Source: Polaribacter marinaquae (GTDB lineage Bacteria > Bacteroidota > Bacteroidia > Flavobacteriales > Flavobacteriaceae). From it: a stretch of 64,000 nucleotides of DNA. Positions 53,452 through 61,904 of the stretch are shown piece after piece. The stretch spans positions 2,062,001-2,126,000 of the forward strand of contig NZ_CP150496.1 in NCBI RefSeq assembly GCF_038019025.1, written 5' to 3'. The first letter of the stretch is position 1, and each line of letters starts with the position of its first letter. A program made the translations under genes and the position numbers. The notes under the pieces are model-generated. The model did not search any database. It was not told the DNA's origin and was given only the letters and a program-made list of their open reading frames with translations.

Positions 53452-55749
53452 TTAAAAAACAAGTTTCTTAGAGATAATAATAGCATCATTAGTAACAAAA
53501 GGCATTGGCATCATTTCTTGGGTTCTTGGCTTTATGTTAAAGTTTTTGTTGGTTAACAAATCATAAGAAATTTCATTTAAAATAATATCTAATTTCTCGT
53601 TCACATCAATAGTAAAAGAAATTGTTAATTCTTTGTCATTATTTCCAAAATGATAAATTAAAAATGTACCAGGTTTTGCTTTGTATTTTTTACCATCATT
53701 AACCAACACATCATTTACTTTAAATTGATGTAAACTAATGTTGTTTTTGGTTATAAATTCGAACTTATTAACTTTTCTTGTAGGTAAAAGGGTTAACTCT
53801 AAAAATCGTTTTGAGCCAATAATTGTATCTAAGTCTGTAATTAAATTTGCACTTTCTATATTTTTAAAACTAGTTTTTTTAGCAAATTTAAAACGTGTGT
53901 TGTATTTACTTTTTGTGTCGGCATTTTCAAGTCCGCCCTCAGAGTAATCAGTATTAAAAATTTGTTTAGTATAAGCGTCTAAAATGGTATTGTAAGTTCC
54001 GTAATAAGCAGTTTTATCATCAGAATTCTGAATGTAAACGATGCTGTTAGGTTTCTTGTTTTCTGTTGAAAATCCGCTATTATACGTTGCCAAACCAAAA
54101 AACACAATAGCTAATATGCCACTTATTTTCTGAGTAAAAAAAGCTTTCTTTTGATGAAAACTAAGAATCATCAAACCAAAAACCAACACAATAAAAATTG
54201 CGCTAACAAAGACTGTTTTTAAACCTAAACCAACAGGAAACATTTTAACCAAGGGAGCAAAAATATAAAGAGTTGGTATCGATAAAATGGTAAATAATAT
54301 TCTTTTAGAACCTTCTTTTAAGTCTAAGAAAATTGCAATTGCTAAAATTAGTAAGGCACTAATAACCGGAATAATAAAAAAGCCAGCACCCTTTAGTGTG
54401 TAAGCAATAATTAAATTAATAATTAACCAGAAAAACAAGGGCGCTACTAATAAGTTTGTAGGTTTTAATTCTTTGGCACTACGTTTATAGATTGTAAATA
54501 ATAACCAAAGATTTAAAAATACAAAGGCCGTAATATATTGATAACCATTGTAAGTAAAACCGTGTAAAATATCTTTGTACTGCGGATGTATAATTTGTAA
54601 TAATTGCCATAATCCGAAAGAAATTAATCCGCATAAAACCAATGAAATTAAAAACGGTACAAAACCTTTAAAAATTCCTTTTGCATCTATTTTATTAAGT
54701 GAAATTCCGAAGAAAAGCAAAACAATAAAAACAATTAAACAACCTATTGTTAATGGTTTTACCCAAGAAAACGGAAATGTAAGCATTTTAATAAACGGAA
54801 AATTTACATACACAAAATCCTCTTCAGAATTTAAATTTGATAGACTTGCGTTTGCAAAATAATTTAAAGAGGTTGTAAAATAATCTGCTTGATGCAATAG
54901 GGTTTCTCGGTCTAATCTTTCATAAGAATCTTGTGCTGTATGGTAATCAAAATGATCGCCAATAAAAGCAAAGTTAAATCCGTTAATATTTCCACTTTCT
55001 CTAAAAACAGTTAAATCTGTATCGTTTGGTAGTTTTTTATAAATAGAATACATTAAAGAATTTGCTGCCGGAAAATTGGGTTTTGTAGCCAAAAACTCTG
55101 ATAGTAATTTGCTGTTTTTACCATTTGTTTCCATTAGCATATAGCTTGGTCCGCCACTTCCTCTAGCTTCAAAATTTAAAACCAAACCAACGTTTTTAGC
55201 CCAAGAATGTTGGTCTACGAATGCTTGCGCACCTAATAAACCTAGTTCTTCTGCATCAGAAATTAAAATAATAATATCATTTTTTGGGGTAGTTCCTTTT
55301 GCTAAAAAAGCTCTAATTCCTTCTAAAATAGTAACTACGCCAGAGCCAGCATCACTTGCAGCTAAAGAAGAGTGTGGGTTTGCGTCGTAATGAGTAAGTA
55401 GAAGTAAAGCTTTATTAGAATTTGTGCCTTTAATTTTAGCGATAATATTTTCTGCAGTAGTAGCGGCAAACCATTTTTTGTTTATAGCAGTTTGGGTCTG
55501 AATTTGTGGTTCTAATCCCATTTTTTGCAATTCTGTTACAATGTAATTCTGTACATTTTTATGTTCATCAGAACCAACATAATGGGCTTTTGTACTAATG
55601 TTTTTTAAATGATGTAAGGCATTGTCTAAAGAAAAAGATGTTTCGTTTGTATTTTTAGAAGTATTTATAGAGGGTTTTAAACTACTAAAACTCCAAAAAA
55701 TTACACCTAAAATTAGTAGGGTAGAAACAATCGTAGAAAATTTATTCAT
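53452..55749 (-). CDS. M28-family metallopeptidase with multi-pass membrane domain
   Basis: 765 residues: an N-terminal membrane anchor, then an M28 peptidase domain with the metal ligands His120 (THYDAN), Asp133 (AASDAGSG) and Glu167/Glu168 (SDAEELGLLGAQ). It continues with about eight hydrophobic helices (about 320-560) and ends in a beta-rich extracytoplasmic domain. This layout resembles vacuolar-membrane/ER M28 proteases of eukaryotes. It is a probable zinc aminopeptidase in the envelope; substrate unknown. It is a single gene. Confidence 0.9.
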   Translation of the reverse strand: MNKFSTIVSTLLILGVIFWSFSSLKPSINTSKNTNETSFSLDNALHHLKNISTKAHYVGSDEHKNVQNYIVTELQKMGLEPQIQTQTAINKKWFAATTAENIIAKIKGTNSNKALLLLTHYDANPHSSLAASDAGSGVVTILEGIRAFLAKGTTPKNDIIILISDAEELGLLGAQAFVDQHSWAKNVGLVLNFEARGSGGPSYMLMETNGKNSKLLSEFLATKPNFPAANSLMYSIYKKLPNDTDLTVFRESGNINGFNFAFIGDHFDYHTAQDSYERLDRETLLHQADYFTTSLNYFANASLSNLNSEEDFVYVNFPFIKMLTFPFSWVKPLTIGCLIVFIVLLFFGISLNKIDAKGIFKGFVPFLISLVLCGLISFGLWQLLQIIHPQYKDILHGFTYNGYQYITAFVFLNLWLLFTIYKRSAKELKPTNLLVAPLFFWLIINLIIAYTLKGAGFFIIPVISALLILAIAIFLDLKEGSKRILFTILSIPTLYIFAPLVKMFPVGLGLKTVFVSAIFIVLVFGLMILSFHQKKAFFTQKISGILAIVFFGLATYNSGFSTENKKPNSIVYIQNSDDKTAYYGTYNTILDAYTKQIFNTDYSEGGLENADTKSKYNTRFKFAKKTSFKNIESANLITDLDTIIGSKRFLELTLLPTRKVNKFEFITKNNISLHQFKVNDVLVNDGKKYKAKPGTFLIYHFGNNDKELTISFTIDVNEKLDIILNEISYDLLTNKNFNIKPRTQEMMPMPFVTNDAIIISKKLVF

Positions 55750-55855
55750 GCTAAAATTTTATTTCTATAAAAGTAGTGAATTAAAAAAAATTATCATCAA
55801 AAGTAAAACCGATTAAAAATTTTGCTAACTTTAGTACAACTAAAAATCTAATATT

Positions 55856-56320
55856 ATGGGAATTAAGAGCTTTCAAGGTAAAAGAGAAACCAATCAAATT
55901 AAAGAAGAAACACAAATTTTAGTGTCGGATTATATGACTACAAATTTGGTAACCTTTAAAGCAGAAGATTCTTTAGATTATGTGATAGAACAGTTGATTA
56001 CTAATAAAATTTCTGGTGGACCTGTGGTAAATGAAAAGAATGAGCTTATTGGTATTATTTCTGAAACGGATTGTATAAAACATATTTCTGAAAGTAAGTA
56101 CTACAATATGCCTGCAGATACAAATAATACTGTTGGTAAATATATGGTTACAGATGTAGATACTATTGATAAAAACATGAATATTTTTGATGCAGCATTT
56201 AAATTTATTTCATCTAGAAGAAGAAGATTTCCTGTAATTGAAAACGGTAAACTTATAGGGCAATTAAGTCAAAAAGATGTATTAAAAGCTGCTATTAGTG
56301 TAGAGGGTAATACTTGGTAA
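55856..56320 (+). CDS. Two-CBS-domain protein
   Basis: A 154-residue soluble protein made of a CBS pair (about 25-85 and 90-150): VSDYMTTNLVTF, ISGGPVVNEKNELIGIISETD, then VGKYMVTDVDTID and RRFPVIENGKLIGQLSQKDVL. CBS pairs sense adenine nucleotides. No effector domain is attached, so it may act in trans or as a simple energy sensor. Confidence 0.9.
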   Translation: MGIKSFQGKRETNQIKEETQILVSDYMTTNLVTFKAEDSLDYVIEQLITNKISGGPVVNEKNELIGIISETDCIKHISESKYYNMPADTNNTVGKYMVTDVDTIDKNMNIFDAAFKFISSRRRRFPVIENGKLIGQLSQKDVLKAAISVEGNTW

Positions 56321-56323
56321 ATG

Positions 56324-56446
56324 TTATCTTCTTTTGCTAAAATTAATTGAAGGTAAATCTGTTATTATCAATTTTTGATTTTCGGTACTTACCAGTTCTG
56401 CAATCTTAGAATATGGGTAACCATTAACAGGTTCTTTAAGGTTTTT
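56324..56446 (-). pseudogene. In-frame 3' continuation of the GIDE-like gene after TAG
   Basis: Forty sense codons in the same frame read KNLKEPVNGYPYSKIAEL, then VSTENQKLIITDLPS and NFSKRR, before TAA. The composition and hydrophobic pattern are protein-like, unlike ordinary intergenic DNA here. Confidence 0.55.
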
Positions 56447-56995
56447 CTATTTGGCGATGCCAGCAACTGTAACTGTTTCTTCTAACTCTATAATTGCCTC
56501 TGTGTATCTTAAAGATTTATTAAAACCCAAAAAACCTTCACTTTTAATATTATAGTTTTTTAAAAGTTCTAAAAATTCTTTTGTAGGGCTGTTAAATGTA
56601 CCTGATGAAGTTTTTTTATCTACAACTAAATAACTTTTAAAGTTTTTTGGTTTTAAGCTAGGTCTCACAATTACGTGTTCACCTTTACTTTTTATAAAAA
56701 ATTCTTGAATTTTAGATTCTTTAATTAAAGTTTTCCAATGAGAATTCTTGCCGTTGCTTCTTTTTTCTTCTATTATAATTTTATAATAGACGCATTTTCT
56801 TTTACTAAAAGGCGCAATAAGTGGTTGTTTTACATGCAATGCTTTACCGGTAACTTTTGTAAAACTATTAGTTTTTAAACCACCAACAGGCTTATTTGGC
56901 GTTTTAGCAAGAGTTCTTATAATTACTTGTTTATTACTAAAGTAATAGATAGCAATTGCCAGTATTATTAAAGCGATTAATACAATAAAAATCAT
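56447..56995 (-). CDS. GIDE-like domain membrane protein, interrupted by an in-frame TAG
   Basis: The intact part is 182 residues: one N-terminal membrane helix (MIFIVLIALIILAIAIYYF), then a GIDE-type domain (VTGKALHVKQPLIAPFSKRKCVYYK in pieces, EAIIELEETVTVAGIAK). It stops at TAG (56449-56447), but the same frame continues for 40 coding-like codons to a TAA at 56326-56324. The domain probably should continue, and TAG may replace a Trp codon (TGG). The intact protein would be about 223 residues. It is either a recent nonsense mutation, a sequencing error or readthrough. Confidence 0.75.
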   Translation of the reverse strand: MIFIVLIALIILAIAIYYFSNKQVIIRTLAKTPNKPVGGLKTNSFTKVTGKALHVKQPLIAPFSKRKCVYYKIIIEEKRSNGKNSHWKTLIKESKIQEFFIKSKGEHVIVRPSLKPKNFKSYLVVDKKTSSGTFNSPTKEFLELLKNYNIKSEGFLGFNKSLRYTEAIIELEETVTVAGIAK

Positions 56996-57000
56996 AGTGT

Positions 57001-57035
57001 CTTTTTGTAAGTTAGTAGCTCTAACTTACAAAAAG
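57001..57035. repeat. Perfect 15-bp inverted repeat upstream of the GIDE-like gene
   Basis: CTTTTTGTAAGTTAG and CTAACTTACAAAAAG around a 5-base loop, between the zinc-ribbon gene stop and the GIDE-like start (6 bp away). There is no T-run on the minus strand beyond the stem, so it could be a leader hairpin blocking translation or a terminator. Confidence 0.6.
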
Positions 57036-57044
57036 TTACACTTC

Positions 57045-57398
57045 TTATTTATCTTTTCTAATTAATAAAAAAGTTTCATTTTCTAAAGCTAAATAGCCTT
57101 CATTGTAAATGTAATGGTATAAGTTGCCCGTTTTTGTTTTATAAATTGATGTAAAAAACTGAAAATCGAAACCCTTATCATACAATTTAGTTCGACTAAC
57201 TTTAGTTTTACCAGTAGAATTTAAATCAGAAAGTATTTTATAATTTTTTCGAAGTCTATTATTAATATTTCTGATTAAATTTTTACTGTCTTTATTAATT
57301 CGGTTATTGTAGGAGTTTCTACAATAATCAGAACAGAATTTTTTATCGATTCTGCCCTTTAGCAGCTCGTTACACTCTAAACACTCTTTTTTTTCCAT
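57045..57398 (-). CDS. Small zinc-ribbon protein
   Basis: 117 residues from the ATG at 57398 (an upstream in-frame TTG is less likely). The N-terminus has CLECNELLKGRIDKKFCSDYCRNSY, seen in two parts, with CxxC and CxxxC pairs, a DUF2116-like treble zinc ribbon. A basic Asn-rich helix follows (NNRLRKNYKIL), then a C-terminal part with several aromatic residues. It may bind nucleic acid. It starts 15 bp after the HNH-like gene, in the same direction. Confidence 0.75.
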   Translation of the reverse strand: MEKKECLECNELLKGRIDKKFCSDYCRNSYNNRINKDSKNLIRNINNRLRKNYKILSDLNSTGKTKVSRTKLYDKGFDFQFFTSIYKTKTGNLYHYIYNEGYLALENETFLLIRKDK

Positions 57399-57412
57399 TA
57401 ATAGCAATCTTA

Positions 57413-57961
57413 TTACACTTTTACTTCACCCCAATTTTCGCCAGATTTAATTCTTCTTAACTGCATTGTAGTAATACCAAATTGACTTGCAATAATTCTT
57501 AATCTGGTTCTTCTGTTAGGGTCTAACAACTTTTTCTTAATAATTCTAACTTTACCTTCTGTTAATTTTGCGCCAGGTTTAATACCAAATTTTGCAATTC
57601 TTTTAGGGTTCGTTATTTGGTGTTTTGTTAATTCTTTTTGATTTACCCACTTTAAATTTTGATAGTAATTATCTTTTAAATCGTGGTTTAAATGAATTAC
57701 AAATTTTTGATCTTCTTCTTTTTTTAGAAATAATAAACCAACAACTCTGTGCACATAAGCATTTGCTTTTCTCTTACTACCTATTTTTGGGTATGTAAAG
57801 GTTTCAAAATTGTTAATTTGACCAATTCTAAGAAGTTCGAAGACACCCTCTTCAATTTCTCTTTTTACTCTTCCGTAATTAGAAACGTAAAGTTTTTCTC
57901 TAGCAACATCATAATTTTCTTTTTCAAATAGCTTCCATTGTTCACTTCTGTACGATTTCAT
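57413..57961 (-). CDS. Free-standing NUMOD4/HNH-like protein
   Basis: 182 residues. The N-terminal segment EKLYVSNYGRVKR is a NUMOD4-type DNA-binding motif. The central HRVVGLLFL...VIHLNHDLKDNYYQNLKWV matches the layout of HNH_3 homing-type nucleases (in pieces), with His, Asn and Asn retained. The C-terminal region has a helix-turn-helix-like IIASQFGITTMQLRRIKSG. Such genes are usually selfish homing endonucleases, but no intron or intein is seen here, and the linkage to a zinc ribbon hints at a host role. Confidence 0.78.
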   Translation of the reverse strand: MKSYRSEQWKLFEKENYDVAREKLYVSNYGRVKREIEEGVFELLRIGQINNFETFTYPKIGSKRKANAYVHRVVGLLFLKKEEDQKFVIHLNHDLKDNYYQNLKWVNQKELTKHQITNPKRIAKFGIKPGAKLTEGKVRIIKKKLLDPNRRTRLRIIASQFGITTMQLRRIKSGENWGEVKV

Positions 57962-58154
57962 GTCTATAAGATTTTCATTTAGTAAATATACTAAAAATTA
58001 TCCGTTTACAAACGACTACAAGTAATTACAACCGAAAGTAATTGTTTTAAAACCGAATAAGCAAGCGGTACTGTCGCAATTTTGCAATGTCTAAACGAGT
58101 AGACAAAATAAATTATAAACTTGCATTACATAATAAATGCACAAAACTTATCTT

Positions 58155-58493
58155 ATGAATACGTTAAGAAACAAAGTACAGTTAATTGGTAGATTAGGTC
58201 AAGAGCCAGAAATAGTAACTTTTAAAGATGGCAACAAAATGGCAAAATTTTCTATGGCTACAGATGATAGTTATAAAGACAAAGAAGGTAACAAAGTAGA
58301 GCGTGCTTATTGGCATAACATTATTATTAAAGGCGGACTTGTAAAAGTTGTAGAAAACTATATAAACAAAGGGCAAGAAATTGCGGTAGAAGGTAAGTTA
58401 ACCAACAGAACTTATAATACAGAATCAGGAGAAAAACGATACGTAACAGAGATTTTAGTAAGCGAATTATTGATGTTAGGAAGTAATTCTTAA
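58155..58493 (+). CDS. ssb: Single-stranded DNA-binding protein, short form
   Basis: 112 residues from the ATG at 58155 (MNTLRNKVQLIGRLG); an ATG at 58137 is less likely. The OB-fold motifs are VQLIGRLGQEPEI, YWHNIIIKG and GQEIAVEGKL. The usual acidic tail ending in a DDDIPF-like tip is missing; the protein ends in LMLGSNS. It is thus a secondary SSB rather than the main replication protein. It is a single gene with a strong terminator. Confidence 0.92.
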   Translation: MNTLRNKVQLIGRLGQEPEIVTFKDGNKMAKFSMATDDSYKDKEGNKVERAYWHNIIIKGGLVKVVENYINKGQEIAVEGKLTNRTYNTESGEKRYVTEILVSELLMLGSNS

Positions 58494-58513
58494 AGGATAT
58501 TAAAATATTGAAA

Positions 58514-58550
58514 AAAATAAAATCTACTTAATTTGAGTAGATTTTATTTT
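58514..58550. terminator. Terminator after ssb
   Basis: A perfect 15-bp stem AAAATAAAATCTACT / AGTAGATTTTATTTT, loop of 7. Confidence 0.85.
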
Positions 58551-58594
58551 ATCTTGGCATATCATTTGACATACTAAGACTAAACTAGAAAAAA

Positions 58595-59086
58595 ATGAAA
58601 GTCATGAAAATCTTAACAATCTTAACCATATTATTTGGTTTTTCTCAATGTGGTAGTAGTTCAATAATTAAAAACCCTGCTTTTAAAGTAGAAAAAGCAT
58701 TTTATAATAACTGGGTAGGCGGTCAAAAAGGTGTTGCTGGTACAAAACTTGAAATTCAATTAGAAAATGCTTTAGAAATAGAGTTTGATTCGATTTATTT
58801 TCAAAATAAAATAGCCAAAGCAGAGGTTGTTGTAAATGGAAATAAAGTACAATTGATTGGTCATTTTTCTACAAATGTAAATATAAAAAGAGATGTTATT
58901 TTAGATTCAAACCCTACTAAAGAATTAGAAAATACTTTGCCAACTGCTAAAAAGTTTCCTTTTCAATTAGAAAAAAACGAGGCAATAATCAGTTTTAATA
59001 AAGATGGTAAATCTGTTTTTTACAAAGTGAAGAATATAAAAGAAGTTCAATCTCGCGCTTTTCCTACGGCTCAAAAAAATAATTAA
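58595..59086 (+). CDS. Uncharacterised lipoprotein
   Basis: 163 residues with a lipobox FSQC and a beta-rich domain. The N-terminal part after the Cys reads SSSIIKNPAFKVEKAF, and a VNGNKVQLIG strand follows. It resembles small flavobacterial lipoproteins of unknown function. It is a single gene with no informative neighbour. It may start at the second ATG (MKILTILT). Confidence 0.7.
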   Translation: MKVMKILTILTILFGFSQCGSSSIIKNPAFKVEKAFYNNWVGGQKGVAGTKLEIQLENALEIEFDSIYFQNKIAKAEVVVNGNKVQLIGHFSTNVNIKRDVILDSNPTKELENTLPTAKKFPFQLEKNEAIISFNKDGKSVFYKVKNIKEVQSRAFPTAQKNN

Positions 59087-59173
59087 AACACTGGTTTTTA
59101 GTTTTTTGATGTTTAAAATAATTTTTGGCACGCAATTTGAATATTTCTAACTGTAACTTTAAAACTACAGCTT

Positions 59174-60106
59174 ATGAAATCTTTAAAACTACTTTTTACA
59201 TTTATTTTAACAGGAGCATTTTTAGGCTCATGTACCACAGTTTTCGAAGACAATTTTATAGAGAACGAAATCTCTTTAGAAGAAGTTGTATCTAATTACG
59301 ATTTGTGGTACGTAGATTATCACAGAACTATTGGTAACGGAGACATTCCGTTTGTTGCTAAAGCTTTTACTTTATCATTTTTAGATGGCGTTTTATATGC
59401 AAATAATAATATAGCAGATATTGGTTTTACAGGAAATGGTTTAGGTATAGATGTTGGTACATATGACACGTATACAGGTCTTTTAGAAACAAGACACGAT
59501 TTAGACGGAAGAAATGATTTTGAAGTAACTATAACTTCTAACAACGAAATTAGATTGTATAATTACAGACAAAATGTTACTTATTTTCTAATTGGTTACC
59601 AGACAAATACTTTTGATTATGACAAGTTGTTCTATGAAAACATAGAGTATTTTTTACAAGAGTATCAAGCTTGGGAGAAAACAAGTACAACAGGCGGAGT
59701 GCCTAATGCATTTGATTTAGAAAATTACTTGCAATTTACTCCAGAAAACACAACTACTTTTTATAGTTCTCAAGACAACTTTGGCACACAAATTGCAAAT
59801 ATAAATTGGAGTTACGTTGGAGATTATGAAGTGTTTGATGTAACCGGTTTCGAAGATCTTAAAATATTAACACTTAATTATGATGGCGGAGATATAGAAG
59901 AGTTTGAATTAAGCGTTATAAATGATGGAAAGATTAGTCTTTACAACATAGAGTCTGAAACAACATATGTTTTTAATGGTAGAGGTTTTGTACAATATTT
60001 AAAAACTGACGCATCAGAAAAAAGTGCAAAATCTATTGTAAGGAATTCGAATAGAAAACGTACTAAAATAGTAAGAAAAACAAAAATTAGAAGAAATTTA
60101 AAATAA
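59174..60106 (+). CDS. Uncharacterised lipoprotein with basic C-terminal tail
   Basis: 310 residues. The leader ends in LGSC (Cys20), followed by an acidic stretch (EDNFIENEISLEE) and two similar beta-sheet halves, each with LxxxLDGVLYANN- or LKILTLNYDGG-type strands. The last 30 residues are unusually basic (SNRKRTKIVRKTKIRR). The basic tail could bind DNA, LPS or acidic glycans at the surface. The family is found in marine flavobacteria, with no known function that I can assign. Confidence 0.7.
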   Translation: MKSLKLLFTFILTGAFLGSCTTVFEDNFIENEISLEEVVSNYDLWYVDYHRTIGNGDIPFVAKAFTLSFLDGVLYANNNIADIGFTGNGLGIDVGTYDTYTGLLETRHDLDGRNDFEVTITSNNEIRLYNYRQNVTYFLIGYQTNTFDYDKLFYENIEYFLQEYQAWEKTSTTGGVPNAFDLENYLQFTPENTTTFYSSQDNFGTQIANINWSYVGDYEVFDVTGFEDLKILTLNYDGGDIEEFELSVINDGKISLYNIESETTYVFNGRGFVQYLKTDASEKSAKSIVRNSNRKRTKIVRKTKIRRNLK

Positions 60107-60128
60107 AGTTTGGTTAGTTGATTTTTGG

Positions 60129-60190
60129 TTGGTTATTGCTTAATAACCAATTGAAAGAGAAACCGTCCTGAGGAGGACGGTTTTTTCTTT
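60129..60190 (+). terminator. Tandem hairpins, terminator after the lipoprotein
   Basis: The first hairpin is TTGGTTATT / AATAACCAA (60129-60150). The second, AAACCGTCCT / AGGACGGTTT with a GAG-rich loop, is followed by a T-run (60159-60190) and is a strong terminator. Confidence 0.85.
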
Positions 60191-60283
60191 GTTAATAATT
60201 GCTAAAAAGTATCTTTATCGTTTAATTTTAAGCCAAAAAGATTTCATAATTTTATACTAAGTTTTAGCTTAAAATAAAAAAAC

Positions 60284-61036
60284 ATGAAATTAACAGCATT
60301 TATTACTGGCGCAACATCTGGTATTGGCGAAGCAACTGCAAAAATCTTTGCAAAAAATAATATTAGATTAATACTTTGTGGTAGAAGGTTAGATAGATTA
60401 GAATCTTTACAAAAAGAATTAAGCATTATTACAGATGTTACTATTTTACAATTTGATGTTTCTAATAGAGCTGCCGTAGAAAAAGCAGTTGCATCACTTT
60501 CAGAAAATTTTAAGCAGATAGATATTTTAATTAATAATGCGGGTAATGCACATGGTTTATCTACAATACAAGAAGGTAGTTTAGATGATTGGGATGCAAT
60601 GTTAGATATTAATGTAAAAGGATTATTGTATGTTTCTAAAGCTATATTTCCGCAAATGATAGAAAGAAACAATGGTTTTATAGTAAATATCGGTTCAATT
60701 GCTGGTAAAGAAGTATATCCGAACGGAAATGTGTATTGCGCCTCTAAACATGCTGTAAATGCTTTAAATAAATCTATGAGAATAGATTTGAATAAACACA
60801 ATATTCGTGTTTCTGCAATTCATCCAGGAGCCGTAGAGACAGAATTTTCAGAAGTTCGCTTTAAAGGAGATTCTAAAAAAGCAGCAGCAGTTTATAGCGG
60901 TTACAAAGCTTTACAAGCAGAAGATATTGCAGATATTATTCATTTTGTTGTAACAAGACCATATCATGTTAATATAGAAGATTTAGTAGTATACCCAACA
61001 GCACAAGCAAGTGCTACAATTTTAAATAAAGAATAA
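60284..61036 (+). CDS. Short-chain dehydrogenase/reductase (YdfG-like)
   Basis: A cytoplasmic NAD(P)-dependent oxidoreductase, 250 residues. The cofactor motif is ITGATSGIGEA, then NNAG (INNAGNAHG), the catalytic Ser in NIGSIAGKE and YCASKHA (YxxxK). It resembles the YdfG branch acting on serine or 3-hydroxy acids. It is the first gene of a three-gene run with an aldo-keto reductase 3 bp later. Confidence 0.92.
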   Translation: MKLTAFITGATSGIGEATAKIFAKNNIRLILCGRRLDRLESLQKELSIITDVTILQFDVSNRAAVEKAVASLSENFKQIDILINNAGNAHGLSTIQEGSLDDWDAMLDINVKGLLYVSKAIFPQMIERNNGFIVNIGSIAGKEVYPNGNVYCASKHAVNALNKSMRIDLNKHNIRVSAIHPGAVETEFSEVRFKGDSKKAAAVYSGYKALQAEDIADIIHFVVTRPYHVNIEDLVVYPTAQASATILNKE

Positions 61037-61039
61037 AAA

Positions 61040-61903
61040 ATGTCAAAATCAGAAATAATAATAGGTTGCATGTCTTGGGGAGATTGGGGTAAACAGTTTT
61101 CGACAAAAGAGCAATCAGAAATGATTCAATTTTGTGTAGAAAACGGAAATTCTACATTTGACCATGCAGATATTTACGGTCATTTTACTACGGAAGCTGC
61201 GTTTGGTAAAGGTTTTAAAGAAAGCGGAATTCATAGAAAAGATATAAAGTTAATTTCTAAGTGCGGAATTCAGTTAGTAACAGAATCTAGAAATAACAAA
61301 CTAAAACATTATAATTACAGCAAAGAATATATTGTTTGGAGTGCAGAACAGTCTTTAAAAAATTTACAAACAGATTATTTAGATACTTTTTTATTGCACA
61401 GACCAAGTCCGTTAATGCATCCTAATGAAATTGCAGAAGCAATTACTGAATTAAAAGAAAGCGGAAAAATTATCAATTTCGGAGTATCAAACTTTATGCC
61501 TTCTCAGATTAATTTAATTACAGAAAAATCTCCTGTAGAAGTTAATCAAATAGAATTTTCTTTAACACAACACACAGCAATGCATAATGGTAGTTTAGAT
61601 CAAATGCTGCAAAAAGACATTCAACCAATGTGTTGGAGTCCTTTAGGAACTGTTTTTAAAGAGCAAACTGAACAGACAACTCGTATTAAAAAAGTTTTAA
61701 CTCAGTTAGCAGAAAAATATAATGTAGCAGAAGATGTTCTATTATTAGCTTGGATTTTAAAGCATCCTGCAAATATTTCGCCAGTAATTGGTACAACAAA
61801 TAGAGACCGACTTTTAAATGCAAACAAAGCTTTAAGCATAGAGTTAGAATTACAAGATTGGTTCTTATTATTAGAAGCTAGTAAAGGAGAAGAAGTGGCA
61901 TAA
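61040..61903 (+). CDS. Aldo/keto reductase (YdhF-like)
   Basis: A cytoplasmic NADPH-dependent reductase of 287 residues with a TIM barrel. It opens with IIGCMSWGDWGK and has the catalytic Asp/Tyr pair in FDHADIYGHF, then NFGVSNFMPSQI, and the cofactor segment IGTTNRDRL. It sits between the SDR (3 bp before) and the AlbA_2 protein gene (1 bp after). The substrate is unknown. Confidence 0.92.
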   Translation: MSKSEIIIGCMSWGDWGKQFSTKEQSEMIQFCVENGNSTFDHADIYGHFTTEAAFGKGFKESGIHRKDIKLISKCGIQLVTESRNNKLKHYNYSKEYIVWSAEQSLKNLQTDYLDTFLLHRPSPLMHPNEIAEAITELKESGKIINFGVSNFMPSQINLITEKSPVEVNQIEFSLTQHTAMHNGSLDQMLQKDIQPMCWSPLGTVFKEQTEQTTRIKKVLTQLAEKYNVAEDVLLLAWILKHPANISPVIGTTNRDRLLNANKALSIELELQDWFLLLEASKGEEVA

Positions 61904-61904
61904 A

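Noticed and set aside
57413..57961. Mobile intron or intein carrying the HNH-like gene
   Set aside because: The neighbouring genes are intact and I see no intron or intein boundaries or split host gene.
60244..60801. 185-codon minus-strand frame opposite the SDR gene
   Set aside because: The plus strand carries all SDR motifs, so this is a shadow frame.
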